44,781 bases of DNA from Pseudobdellovibrionaceae bacterium (GCA_019637955.1 JAHBUS010000014.1:1-44781), one strand, 5' to 3'. Counted from the first letter of the stretch, positions 7,146-15,151 are shown. Numbers and translations are program-made. The notes: a model not told the origin generated them from the sequence alone.

Positions 7146-8267
7146 TTAACAAGAGGGTTTAGCTTGCGGCCCTGGCTTGAAAATCCTTGGCAAAAATGTC
7201 CAGCACCAGCTTCCGACGGCAAGAATCCAAAATGTTGCAGCCAAATGGAGATAGCTCGTTTTCCATAGGCCATCAGAAAAGCCATACAAAACTCTAGAGA
7301 CAATCCCCAAAACTAGAAATGTTACGAGGCACCACAAAGCTGGTGATTTCATCTCAAGATCAATCGAGTAAGATCCATGCGCCAAAGTCACGCGCGTAGC
7401 GACCGCAAAAGTAATCAAACCAAAACAGCCGATAAAGAGAAGATGAAACCAGGTGACGAACATCAAAGGCTGCAGCCAGATGAGAAAAAAGCTCGCTGGG
7501 ATCATAGCGGCGACAATACGAACACCATACTTTAAGGCCGATGGACGTGCAGAGGGTCTTTGGATTTGCCAAATTTTAAAAAGGTATACGAGCGAAAGTA
7601 TCGCCAGACCAAGATATGAAACCGTCACTCCTCGGCCAGCTAAGTAGAGAAGAATCCCAATTGAAACTCCGGAGCCATGAAACATGATGCGTGGCCAAAT
7701 CGAGGTGACATTTTCGAAAGCGGAAGGAAGTCCGGAAAGAAACGAGAAAAACCGTGTTCCGATTCCTAACACCAACAGCAATGTCGTACCGACGTGGTAA
7801 AGATGAATCCCCATTAAGGAATTTCCAATAAAGTGATAGTACGACCCTAAGAGAGCAAGGATCATCGCCATCCCCACATGAGAGAAAAAAACGGGGATGG
7901 ACTTTGTTAGCTTAAGAACTCTCCTGCCTCCATAAAAGATTAGAAAGAGAATCAGCAGCGCTTGATTCGCGTAAAAGAATCTTGCGTCTAGCTGCCAAGA
8001 AAAAACTGTCTGGCCAATAAGCAAAGCGGAAGCAGCGACGTACTCGAATCTGTTAGCGCCTGAAGTTCCAGTCATGCGCGGAACTGCCGTCATTAGAAAT
8101 CCCACGATAAAGCTCCATAAGAATCCGCCAATGATCAGTTTCGAATGGATCAGAAGCGCAGGAGCTTCAAACCATCCTAAATTTTGGATGAACCAAACTC
8201 CGACCGCAAGTATTGCATTTAAAATACCTAGCGGAAAAAACAGCTGGTAGGGCGCAAGGTTTTTCAT
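7146..8267 (-). CDS. nnrS: NnrS-family haem/copper membrane protein (NO tolerance)
   Basis: 373 aa, about 11-12 hydrophobic segments. The N-terminus 'PYQLFFPLGILNAILAVGVW', then 'HSKLIIGGFLWSFIVGFLMTAVPRMTG', and later 'HLLFIGCFGLITFAVATRVTL' with 'LAHGSYSID', are hallmarks of NnrS. NnrS proteins accompany NO-producing systems and limit damage from nitrosylation of metal centres. The start overlaps the ccoI stop by 4 bases and nsrR follows after 12 bases, so all are one transcript. Confidence 0.95.
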   Translation of the reverse strand: MKNLAPYQLFFPLGILNAILAVGVWFIQNLGWFEAPALLIHSKLIIGGFLWSFIVGFLMTAVPRMTGTSGANRFEYVAASALLIGQTVFSWQLDARFFYANQALLILFLIFYGGRRVLKLTKSIPVFFSHVGMAMILALLGSYYHFIGNSLMGIHLYHVGTTLLLVLGIGTRFFSFLSGLPSAFENVTSIWPRIMFHGSGVSIGILLYLAGRGVTVSYLGLAILSLVYLFKIWQIQRPSARPSALKYGVRIVAAMIPASFFLIWLQPLMFVTWFHLLFIGCFGLITFAVATRVTLAHGSYSIDLEMKSPALWCLVTFLVLGIVSRVLYGFSDGLWKTSYLHLAATFWILAVGSWCWTFLPRIFKPGPQAKPSC

Positions 8268-10411
8268 TTTCTGACCTCTTGAACTTTACTAAGACGGGAA
8301 ACGCTTAAGAGCATGATCAAAAAGCTCGCGAGCATCGAGAGGACCGCACCCAAGGGGCTAAACTTCCCAAGGCCTGCAAGCGTAAAGGCGAGCGCATTGT
8401 AAATAAAGGCCGCGCATCCCGTCTGGATTAAAACCGTTCGATATTTTCTTGAATACTGAATCGTGGCTAGAATTAAATCGAGATTGGGCGTCTGAAGATG
8501 GAAATCAACTGGCGCAAATCCAAGTATTCTGTGACCGAGTCTGAAACCGACGTGGGCCTTTGCGAGAGCTAAAGTATCATTGAGCCCATCTCCTACGAAC
8601 ACTGAGGGACCTTGGATTCTTTCAGACTTCCCTTCAGGAGTGAGATTGCCAGAGTAAGAAATTCTGTTATCCAGATTAGTAAATGAGCCACCCGCGCCGA
8701 CTGTCGGATCTCCAGAGAGAATTTCAATCTTTGTGTCACGTCCGAGAGCCAATAGATTTTTAAGAAACTGGTGGGCATTCGAGTCGTAAATACTCTTTAC
8801 AATAATTTGTCCTACGACCAATTGATTGATTGAAACAAATGGATGAGAAGATTCATTTGAAACCTCTAATCCCATTTCTTTCAAAAAACTGGCTCTACCA
8901 ACTATAATTCTTGTTCCGTCACTTGCTTTGGCTTCAAGTCCTTTTCCAGAATGCTCGACGATTTCATCAATAAACTTTTGCTCTCCGGTAACCTTCAGGC
9001 CACGCAAGATAGGGTGCTTCGATTTTTCAGCGAGAGAATTCAAGTAAGGAGCTGCGAACTCGCCATCTTCATTTATCGGCAGGAAGCTAGACTCAATGGC
9101 TTCAAGCGTTCCTGTCTTATCGAAATAGAAATTTTTCGCTTTAGCAAGATCCAGCAGAGCATCGGCTCGAGAGAGCATAACGCCGCGTTTTTGTAGCGCT
9201 AGATGAACCATCTGCTTCATTAATGGAATGATACTCGCAAAAAGGCAGGGGCAAAAAATTAGAATGCCTACAAAAAAAGATTCTACTATGAATCGCGCTT
9301 CGGCACCTCTCAACGCCTGAATACATGAAATCAAAATAGCGCCACAGAAGGCGAATATCACAAGACCACTTTCAATTTTCGAAAACATTTTCATGTGTTG
9401 CGTCTTATTGTTCTCCGAAAGAAGCGCAGCTTCGGCCCAAGCATCAATCTTGCGCGCTCCTTGAGGAGAGGTGACGGAAAGTTCAAAATCGCTTTGCGCA
9501 ATGGCGCCTGCAAAAATATAATCACCTTTTTTAAGATAAATCGGACGTGCCTCTCCGCTCATAAGATGGTTATTTATTTCGCCGCTCTCGCTTTCAAGTG
9601 CCCCATCAAATGGAATTGTCTCCAGTCGAAAAACCCGTACAAGATCGCCTCTTTTAATTTGTGGAACCTCAGCGGGAACCCACTGATTTTTCCTAAAAAC
9701 TTCGACCGTTTTCTTTTTTGGATGAAGCTGGAAAAGAATATTTGAAGTAAGGGACGTCGTGATGGTGTTCTCGATTTTTTTTGCAAGCAGTAAAATTGCG
9801 ACAATCATCGATCCGGAGTCCGCATAAGTTACATTGGAGCCAGAGAACAGAGCGATCACCGAAATCGCGAGTGCTGAAAGCCCACCGAAGAAAATGAAAA
9901 AATCCAAAGTCAGGAGTTTGCTAAACCAGAGGGCGCGAAGGCCTGACTTTCCAAATGGGGTAATCCCCAATAGAATTGCGGGAAGACCAAATGATGATGA
10001 AGCAATGGCCAGAAAATAGAGTTCTCCCTGGGAAAGATCTCCACCTATATAGCCAGCAAATGCGAGCATTGAAGACCACATCGCCAGAAACCAAACGAGG
10101 CTGATGAGGGTCCAAGGGATTTTGCGATTTGATTCCCGCTTGAGGCTTTCGTGAAAGTTCAAAATCCAGCCTTCAGACTGTTTTTTAATACCGAATCCAA
10201 TGCGCGCGACTTCGGTCTGAATGGATTGATCAAGTGGGCCACTATCTTCTATAGTTGGATTGGGTCGTACTAATAGGAGCTTGCTCGCATAATTCAGATC
10301 AGCCGAATGAACGCCCTCAAGCTGTGAGACAGATTCGCGGATATTTTTCGCGCAAGTCGAGCACCACATGCCGGAAACAAAATAGATAAGTTGGGGCGCC
10401 TCAGCAGACAC
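8264..10411 (-). CDS. ccoI: copper-exporting P1B-type ATPase, CcoI/FixI type
   Basis: 715 aa from a GTG start. N-terminal metal-binding domain with 'GMWCSTCAKNI' (Cys17, Cys20). About eight membrane segments with the copper motif 'FCPCLFASIIP'. Phosphorylation site 'DKTGTL', histidine motif 'KHPIL' and hinge 'GDGLND' are all present. CcoI enzymes transport copper needed for the CuB centre of cbb3 oxidases. As the first gene of the minus-strand operon, back to back with ccoN, its role is almost certainly oxidase assembly, possibly also NirK copper supply. The region between phosphorylation site and hinge is shortish compared with CopA. Confidence 0.95.
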   Translation of the reverse strand: MSAEAPQLIYFVSGMWCSTCAKNIRESVSQLEGVHSADLNYASKLLLVRPNPTIEDSGPLDQSIQTEVARIGFGIKKQSEGWILNFHESLKRESNRKIPWTLISLVWFLAMWSSMLAFAGYIGGDLSQGELYFLAIASSSFGLPAILLGITPFGKSGLRALWFSKLLTLDFFIFFGGLSALAISVIALFSGSNVTYADSGSMIVAILLLAKKIENTITTSLTSNILFQLHPKKKTVEVFRKNQWVPAEVPQIKRGDLVRVFRLETIPFDGALESESGEINNHLMSGEARPIYLKKGDYIFAGAIAQSDFELSVTSPQGARKIDAWAEAALLSENNKTQHMKMFSKIESGLVIFAFCGAILISCIQALRGAEARFIVESFFVGILIFCPCLFASIIPLMKQMVHLALQKRGVMLSRADALLDLAKAKNFYFDKTGTLEAIESSFLPINEDGEFAAPYLNSLAEKSKHPILRGLKVTGEQKFIDEIVEHSGKGLEAKASDGTRIIVGRASFLKEMGLEVSNESSHPFVSINQLVVGQIIVKSIYDSNAHQFLKNLLALGRDTKIEILSGDPTVGAGGSFTNLDNRISYSGNLTPEGKSERIQGPSVFVGDGLNDTLALAKAHVGFRLGHRILGFAPVDFHLQTPNLDLILATIQYSRKYRTVLIQTGCAAFIYNALAFTLAGLGKFSPLGAVLSMLASFLIMLLSVSRLSKVQEVRK

Positions 10412-10529
10412 TTCGAATTCCTTTCGGGACCAGTTGACGGCTCAAATTAAATGTTGTCTCTTATATACAATAATACAACAAAATTTGCGAACTCGCCGCA
10501 AATTCAAGAGCTTTGGTAGGGGCCGCACA
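10412..10529. promoter_or_regulatory. divergent promoter/operator region between ccoI and ccoN operons
   Basis: This 118-bp AT-rich gap must drive both operons. Two dyads stand out: TGTTGT (10452-10457) with ACAACA (10475-10480) around 17 bases, and a perfect AATTTGCG (10482-10489) with CGCAAATT (10497-10504) around 7 bases. TATA-like stretches lie between TGTTGT and ACAACA. The dyads are candidates for NsrR or a CRP/FNR-type regulator; neither matches the canonical TTGAT-N4-ATCAA FNR box. GTAGGGG before the ATG at 10530 is the ccoN ribosome-binding site. Confidence 0.6.
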
Positions 10530-12065
10530 ATGGATGCAAAAGTGGTTTTCGTGATTCTGACATTTTCGATTTCGGTTCTTGGAATGTTAGCTTTCGTGAT
10601 TGCCCTCATCCAAAAGCAGGTTTTAGTCCCTCCATCCGCCGCTAGGTCAATTTTTGGGGACGATGAACTGGGGCATCCAGAGCCCGATGGCAAAACGCGC
10701 ATGAGTGACCAGTGGCGCCTTTTAGATCAATCCGCGAAGATACCGATTCTCCTTTTCATGGTGTCATCAGTTCTGTGGCTTGTTCTCGGATCTATTTTCG
10801 GCCTCTTAGTTTCATTTAAGTTTCATGCGCCCGAGTTTCTTGGAACACAGGCACTTTTAACATTTGGAAAGCTGAGACCCCTTCATTTAAATATCATCGC
10901 CTACGGCTGGCTCGCACCAGCAGCCCTTGGCGTCGCAATGTGGCTGGTTCCTCGTTTAACCAAGGTCCCACTACAACACGTAAAAACGCTTTCTGCGGCA
11001 GGAATCCTTTGGAACATCGGAGTCATCCTTGGCTGCGTTGGAATTCTCTTTGGATATACGGACGGCTTAGAGTGGCTAGAGTTTTGGTGGCCCATAGATA
11101 TTCTCCTCGCTGTAGCAGGAGCAATGGTCGCCCTTCCGCTTTTCAGAACGATTTACTTGAGCAAAGAAAGGCATCTGTACGTGACCATGTGGTACACGAT
11201 TGCAGCCCTCATTTGGTTTCCTGTCCTTTTTGTCATCGCCAACTCCCACTTTCTTCATTCGGGAGTCCAACAAGCCATTGCAAATTGGTGGTTCGCTCAT
11301 AATGTCCTCGGTCTGTGGGTCACGCCTTTAGGACTCGGAATTATTTATTATTTACTTCCGAAAATTATTGGGCATCCCATCGCTTCGTATCAGCTTTCTC
11401 TTTTCGGATTTTGGGGGCTCGCCCTATTTTATTCGCAAGTGGGAATGCACCACTTGCTCGGCGGACCCATTCCTACGTGGCTTGGTAATTTATCGGTTGT
11501 AATGAGTGTCGGGATGGCAATTCCTGTCATTACGGTTGCTATCAACCATCACGTTTCAACTTATCGTCACTTTCATGTTCTGAAAGAGTCCGTGGTGCTG
11601 AGGTTCATCGTTTTTGGGGCGATGTCGTATACCGTTAGCTCTCTTCAGGGATCGCTTCATTCGCTCAGAACTTTCAATTACATCACTCATTTTACGCATT
11701 GGACAGTTTCACACGCGCATCTTGGACTCTATGGGTTCACAACAATGGTTCTTTTCGGAGGAATTTATTTTGCCCTGCCGCGAATCGTGGGGCGAAATTT
11801 CAAACACCCGCAACTTTTAAATCTTCACTTTTGGGTCGCGGCCTTCGGAATCATTATCTACGCTGTGGGACTTGGCATCGGCGGATGGTTGCAAGGTCAG
11901 GAACTCAGAAATGTTAACGGAAGTTTCGAGCAATCGGTGCGACTCACGATGCCTTATCTGGTTGTCCGTAGTGTAGGTGGAATGCTTATGCTTCTGTCCC
12001 ATGTCCTCATGCTTTACAACGTCATCAGTATCCTGCGTCCCGAGAAAGCAGAGGTGGCAAAATGA
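10530..12065 (+). CDS. ccoN: cbb3-type oxidase catalytic subunit CcoN with CcoS-like N-terminal extension
   Basis: 511 aa from the ATG at 10530. Low-spin haem ligands are in 'RPLHLNIIAYGW' and 'HWTVSHAHLGLYGF'. The active-site His is in 'WWFAHNVLG' and the CuB pair in 'GMHHLLGGPIP'. The Tyr of 'ALFYSQVGMHH' lies 44 residues after the first His, the same spacing as the His-Tyr crosslink of cbb3 oxidases, so oxygen reduction is expected and NorB is unlikely. The first ~55 residues, one membrane helix then 'ARSIFGDDELG', resemble CcoS, an assembly protein usually encoded beside ccoI. The stop overlaps the ccoO start by 4 bases. Confidence 0.95.
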   Translation: MDAKVVFVILTFSISVLGMLAFVIALIQKQVLVPPSAARSIFGDDELGHPEPDGKTRMSDQWRLLDQSAKIPILLFMVSSVLWLVLGSIFGLLVSFKFHAPEFLGTQALLTFGKLRPLHLNIIAYGWLAPAALGVAMWLVPRLTKVPLQHVKTLSAAGILWNIGVILGCVGILFGYTDGLEWLEFWWPIDILLAVAGAMVALPLFRTIYLSKERHLYVTMWYTIAALIWFPVLFVIANSHFLHSGVQQAIANWWFAHNVLGLWVTPLGLGIIYYLLPKIIGHPIASYQLSLFGFWGLALFYSQVGMHHLLGGPIPTWLGNLSVVMSVGMAIPVITVAINHHVSTYRHFHVLKESVVLRFIVFGAMSYTVSSLQGSLHSLRTFNYITHFTHWTVSHAHLGLYGFTTMVLFGGIYFALPRIVGRNFKHPQLLNLHFWVAAFGIIIYAVGLGIGGWLQGQELRNVNGSFEQSVRLTMPYLVVRSVGGMLMLLSHVLMLYNVISILRPEKAEVAK

Positions 12066-12655
12066 ATAAGGCGTATATTTTTGTTCTTGGCGGAACGAGC
12101 ACGATCACTCTTTCGATCTTTCTCTTCGTACTAGCTCCGCGTATTCAAGTTTCTGCAATTGATAAAGACGCCATCAGCGCTCAACTGCCTTATACTGAAG
12201 CCGAATTGAAGGGCCGTAAATCCTACATCGAAAATGGTTGCATCTATTGCCATTCTCAACAAGTTCGCGATCCGGTGGCCGGTGCAGATAAGCATTTCGG
12301 TTGGGGCCGCCCGAGCCTTCCCTCGGATTATATTTACGATAAACCACATTTGCTCGGCACAATGCGAACAGGGCCGGACCTCTCAAACATCGGCACAAGG
12401 CAACCCAGCCGTGATTGGCAACATCTCCATCTCTATGATCCCAGAAGCTTGGTTGAATGGAGCATCATGCCTGGATTTCCGTTTATGTATGAAGTTGTCA
12501 CTTCTACGGATTCGCCTAAGCCTGGGGCTATTCGGATTCCTGGCAAGACCGATCAATGGATCGTTCCAGATGATGAGGCGGAGAATCTGGTTTCATATTT
12601 GATGAGTTTAAAACGCGACCGTGAACCGATGAAAGCGTCCGAGGTGAAACAATGA
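12062..12655 (+). CDS. ccoO: cbb3-type oxidase monohaem cytochrome subunit CcoO
   Basis: 197 aa. An N-terminal membrane anchor (residues 5-27) precedes a periplasmic cytochrome c domain with 'YIENGCIYCHSQQVRD', the typical CcoO haem site. 'WGRPSLPSDYIYDKPHLLG' and 'RTGPDLSNIGTR' follow, and 'PGFPFMYE' supplies a possible distal Met. It passes electrons to CcoN. It overlaps ccoN and the next gene by ATGA junctions, so the three are translationally coupled. Confidence 0.93.
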   Translation: MNKAYIFVLGGTSTITLSIFLFVLAPRIQVSAIDKDAISAQLPYTEAELKGRKSYIENGCIYCHSQQVRDPVAGADKHFGWGRPSLPSDYIYDKPHLLGTMRTGPDLSNIGTRQPSRDWQHLHLYDPRSLVEWSIMPGFPFMYEVVTSTDSPKPGAIRIPGKTDQWIVPDDEAENLVSYLMSLKRDREPMKASEVKQ

Positions 12656-13278
12656 CGTTCAAACAAGATCGACTAGAAAACGAAAAGAATGATCCGTCCG
12701 AAGCGTCATCGCTTAAATTCATTAATATTCCAATTATTTTAATTTCTATCTTTGTCGGCTTTGGAATTTCTTATTTGGCTTTGAAAACAAAAGACGCTGC
12801 GATGACTCCTGGAGACAGTCGAACTGTTCCCGCAAGCGGTGGCACTAGCGAGAATGCCGCAGCCCAGGGAAATATGGCCGATCTTCTAAGCTTAATGGAA
12901 AAAGGGAAACAGGTGTTCACGACAACCTGTCAGGCCTGCCACCAAGCCACTGGCGCAGGAATTCCTGGCGCATTTCCTCCAGTTTCAGAGTCGGAGTGGG
13001 TCAGCGGACCGCCGAAACGATTGGTCGCGATCATACTTCATGGTCTGCAAGGCGAGATCTACGTTAAGGGGCAAAAGTTTCAAGGTGTAATGCCTCCTTT
13101 TAAAGATCAATTAAAGGCGGAAGACATCGCTGCGGTAGCAACATATGTTCGCAATTCGTTTGGCAACAAGGCAGATCTTGTCTCAGTTGAAACAGTGAAT
13201 CAGGTCAAAGAGGCGACAAAGTCCAGGGCCGCGCCCTGGAATGGAGAATCCGAATTGAATGGGCAGAAGTGGGATTGA
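12652..13278 (+). CDS. membrane-anchored monohaem cytochrome c, CcoP-position third subunit
   Basis: 208 aa. One membrane helix (about 22-42), a flexible Ser/Gly/Ala linker, then a single cytochrome c domain with CQACH and a distal Met in 'GVMPPF'. Normal CcoP has two haems; this has one. The domain is closely similar to the C-terminal cytochrome of NirK in this window: both share 'AFPP', '-H-G-L-x-G-' and 'VRNSFGNK'. It is the probable electron entry subunit of the oxidase. The next gene starts directly after its stop. Confidence 0.85.
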   Translation: MTFKQDRLENEKNDPSEASSLKFINIPIILISIFVGFGISYLALKTKDAAMTPGDSRTVPASGGTSENAAAQGNMADLLSLMEKGKQVFTTTCQACHQATGAGIPGAFPPVSESEWVSGPPKRLVAIILHGLQGEIYVKGQKFQGVMPPFKDQLKAEDIAAVATYVRNSFGNKADLVSVETVNQVKEATKSRAAPWNGESELNGQKWD

Positions 13279-13728
13279 ATGAAGCAAGAGAACCAATCAA
13301 GCGCAGAGAAAACTGTGAACGTGAATGGTGTCGAGTTCGCCCACGACGATATATTTCGTGTTGTAGACGACTTTTATACTCGCATTCAGCGCGATCCCAT
13401 CCTTCAAGTGCCTTTTAGATCTGTTGGTGATTGGCCCGAGCATATCCAAAAACTGACTCACTTCTGGTGGGTTCGCTTCGGCGGAAAGCCCTACCTCTTC
13501 AACCATTACAACCCTGTCGCAAAGCATTTTTTCGCGGGATTCAATCACGAGCTTTTAACGAGATGGCTTTTCATTTTTCATGACACTCTTCAAATGCATT
13601 TGACACCTGAACAAGTCGGTCTTTGGAAGTTGATCTCGGCACAGATGGGTAAAGGCTTGTCCGTGAAAAATGAACTTTTCAGGAGAGAATATGAATCACG
13701 AGAGCGAGAAGTTAGAACAAAGAGCTGA
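13279..13728 (+). CDS. group 3 truncated haemoglobin
   Basis: 149 aa. The pattern 'VVDDFYTRIQRDPILQVPF', then 'DWPEHIQKLTHFWWVRFGGK' and 'LLTRWLFIFHDTL', is that of group III truncated globins. These bind O2 and NO and are often found with respiration or NO-stress genes. It has a 15-20 residue N-terminal and a 20-residue charged C-terminal extension relative to the shortest members. It starts immediately after the cytochrome gene stop. It is likely to dioxygenate or scavenge NO in the cytoplasm, or deliver O2 to the oxidase. Confidence 0.88.
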   Translation: MKQENQSSAEKTVNVNGVEFAHDDIFRVVDDFYTRIQRDPILQVPFRSVGDWPEHIQKLTHFWWVRFGGKPYLFNHYNPVAKHFFAGFNHELLTRWLFIFHDTLQMHLTPEQVGLWKLISAQMGKGLSVKNELFRREYESREREVRTKS

Positions 13729-14311
13729 ACTTCGTAAAATCCGCATCCACGAGCCGTTCGCCGAATTTCTGCATTCCCAACCCAGCATGCATAGTTTTGA
13801 TATTTCGTTATTGGATTGTTACCGTATGTCCGGTCATGCGTGCCACGCAATAACAGGAGCGTATCTAGTATCAGAGGCCGCAATTAGGCGGCTCTTCAGT
13901 GAAACAAAAGTCTGCGAGCGAGGTGATCTTGTCGTGGAGTTCGGATCAAATCTTGACGAGAGAGCGACTGGCCCGAGATCAAATGTCATTAGCTTTATCA
14001 CTGGTGCTTGGGCTTCAACGGGATTTCCCGGCTTGAAAGGAAATTTCAAACGGAAGGATTTAATGTCTTATGGACATTCTGAACTTGGCCCAAGCGCAGT
14101 CCGATTTCGCAGAATTTCTACTGGTAAAAGCGTCATTGTCGAATACGACCCGAGTGATTTCGTGAAGAAGCTTGACCTCAAATTGGAGTTCCCAGCGAAA
14201 TGGCGAGCTGAAATCTGCGCTATTTTAGATAACCCCGTCGAAGTTCTAAATATCTCGGACGAGGATACACAAACCTCGTGCGATTCCGCTGGATCGAATG
14301 GCTGTTGTTAA
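13691..14311 (+). CDS. FmdE-like family protein
   Basis: 206 aa. The ATG at 13691 follows AGGAGAG and overlaps the globin gene by 38 bases. 'MSGHACHAITGAYLVSEAAIRR' is split across a motif like the 'GHxCPG..xG' of FmdE (formylmethanofuran dehydrogenase subunit E family). It is followed by 'VISFITGAWASTGFPG', 'KRKDLMSYGH' and 'RRISTGKSVIVEYDP', all in the expected FmdE order. The tail ends in a Cys pair (NGCC). The substrate is unknown; a metal or cofactor-binding role linked to NO or haem handling is inferred only from operon membership. Confidence 0.65.
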   Translation: MNHESEKLEQRAELRKIRIHEPFAEFLHSQPSMHSFDISLLDCYRMSGHACHAITGAYLVSEAAIRRLFSETKVCERGDLVVEFGSNLDERATGPRSNVISFITGAWASTGFPGLKGNFKRKDLMSYGHSELGPSAVRFRRISTGKSVIVEYDPSDFVKKLDLKLEFPAKWRAEICAILDNPVEVLNISDEDTQTSCDSAGSNGCC

Positions 14312-14678
14312 AAGCCGGCTTGTCCGATCTTGTATTTTGATTCTTGGAATTTTATCTGTAGCACTTGGAACCGTTGGAGCTTTTTTACCAGTGCTGCCAA
14401 CGACACCTTTTATTTTACTTGCCGCTTGGTGCTTCCTGAAAAGTTCCAAGAAGGCACATAGTTGGATTTATCGGCAGCCACTTTTTGGCAAGATGCTAAG
14501 GGACTGGGAAAGAGACCGATCCATTGCGAGGCCCACGAAGGTGCTCGCGGTTTCCATGATCATTCTTTCAGTCGTATTTATTTGGTTAAAGGTCAGCAAT
14601 ATGTGGATCAAATATTTAGTGACGGCCTTGCTTCTATTCATTTCTATCTTCATTTCCACGCGAAACGAAGGAAGATAG
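14298..14678 (+). CDS. DUF454/YbaN-family inner-membrane protein
   Basis: 126 aa with about three membrane helices. 'GTVGAFLPVLPTTPFILLAAWCFLKSS' (key LPTTPF and CF..SS) and 'FGKMLRDWERDRSIARPTK' are the family signature. Function is not established; homologues are often near haem or nitrite/nitrate respiration genes. It overlaps the FmdE-like gene by 14 bases and is the last gene of the plus-strand operon. Confidence 0.9.
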   Translation: MAVVKSRLVRSCILILGILSVALGTVGAFLPVLPTTPFILLAAWCFLKSSKKAHSWIYRQPLFGKMLRDWERDRSIARPTKVLAVSMIILSVVFIWLKVSNMWIKYLVTALLLFISIFISTRNEGR

Positions 14679-14749
14679 TTATTTGATTGAAATGAGAATT
14701 GCGTGGACAGCTTTCCAGCCGAACTGGCTTGCTGACTGACCTTTGAGAT

Positions 14750-14771
14750 AAGAGGCCTTAGGCCCCCTCTT
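14750..14771. terminator. possible terminator after the cco operon
   Basis: AAGAGG (14750-14755) pairs with CCTCTT (14766-14771), with an inner GGCC-TTA-GGCC. The following GTTCTAT is only moderately T-rich. It lies 70 bases beyond the DUF454 stop. It may act on both strands. Confidence 0.35.
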
Positions 14772-14880
14772 GTTCTATGAAATCTTTGAGCGATTGAGTG
14801 CTGTAGTAAGTAAATCCGCCATCGAAAGAAACCTCATTTTGCCCTACGCTATCTTTTGACTGGTAGGAGCATGGTTTTAC
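14758..14880 (-). pseudogene. coding-looking frame continuing a small gene after a frameshift
   Basis: On the minus strand, a frame offset from the 56-aa gene at 14849-15019 reads 'VKPCSYQSKDSVGQNEVSFD' then 'GGFTYYSTQSLKDFIEQEGA' and a stop at 14758. The composition looks protein-like. It has no start codon of its own in a good context. It may be the original C-terminus of the 56-aa protein, detached by an indel near 14850-14880, or a separate relic. Confidence 0.35.
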
Positions 14881-15019
14881 CCCACTTGGACGCTTGCGAG
14901 TCTTTAAGGAGCTGATACTGCGCCACACGCACGGTCTGGATGAACTTCGGTAACTGTCCAGTAGCAGCAGCTAAAAGAGCGGCAGCAACAGCGGTTTGGA
15001 CGAGTTTATTCGGAATCAT
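14849..15019 (-). CDS. small hypothetical protein with hydrophobic N-terminus
   Basis: 56 aa, starting at the ATG at 15019 behind AAAGGAGAT. It begins MIPNKLVQTAVAAALLAAATG, a hydrophobic N-terminus that could be a weak signal or anchor, then a basic, amphipathic stretch (PKFIQTVRVAQYQLLKDS) and a basic end. Not recognised. The end may be altered by a frameshift because the next frame (14758-14880) also looks coding. Confidence 0.45.
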   Translation of the reverse strand: MIPNKLVQTAVAAALLAAATGQLPKFIQTVRVAQYQLLKDSQASKWGKTMLLPVKR

Positions 15020-15151
15020 AAAATATCTCCTTTGATTTTCTAAAAATCTTAATTGTGGTTTTAGACAGACGCACCAAGGGGCCAAGCCTTCCTTGCTCGT
15101 CTCTTTAGAAAAGATTGAATCGAGTTCTAGCCCCGCACTTTCAGAGGCATG

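Noticed and set aside
10530-12065. Catalytic subunit as a nitric oxide reductase (NorB)
   Set aside because: The Tyr 44 residues after the active-site His is kept, CcoO follows with the CcoO-type haem motif, and CcoI and CcoS-like parts are present. All point to a cbb3 oxygen reductase.
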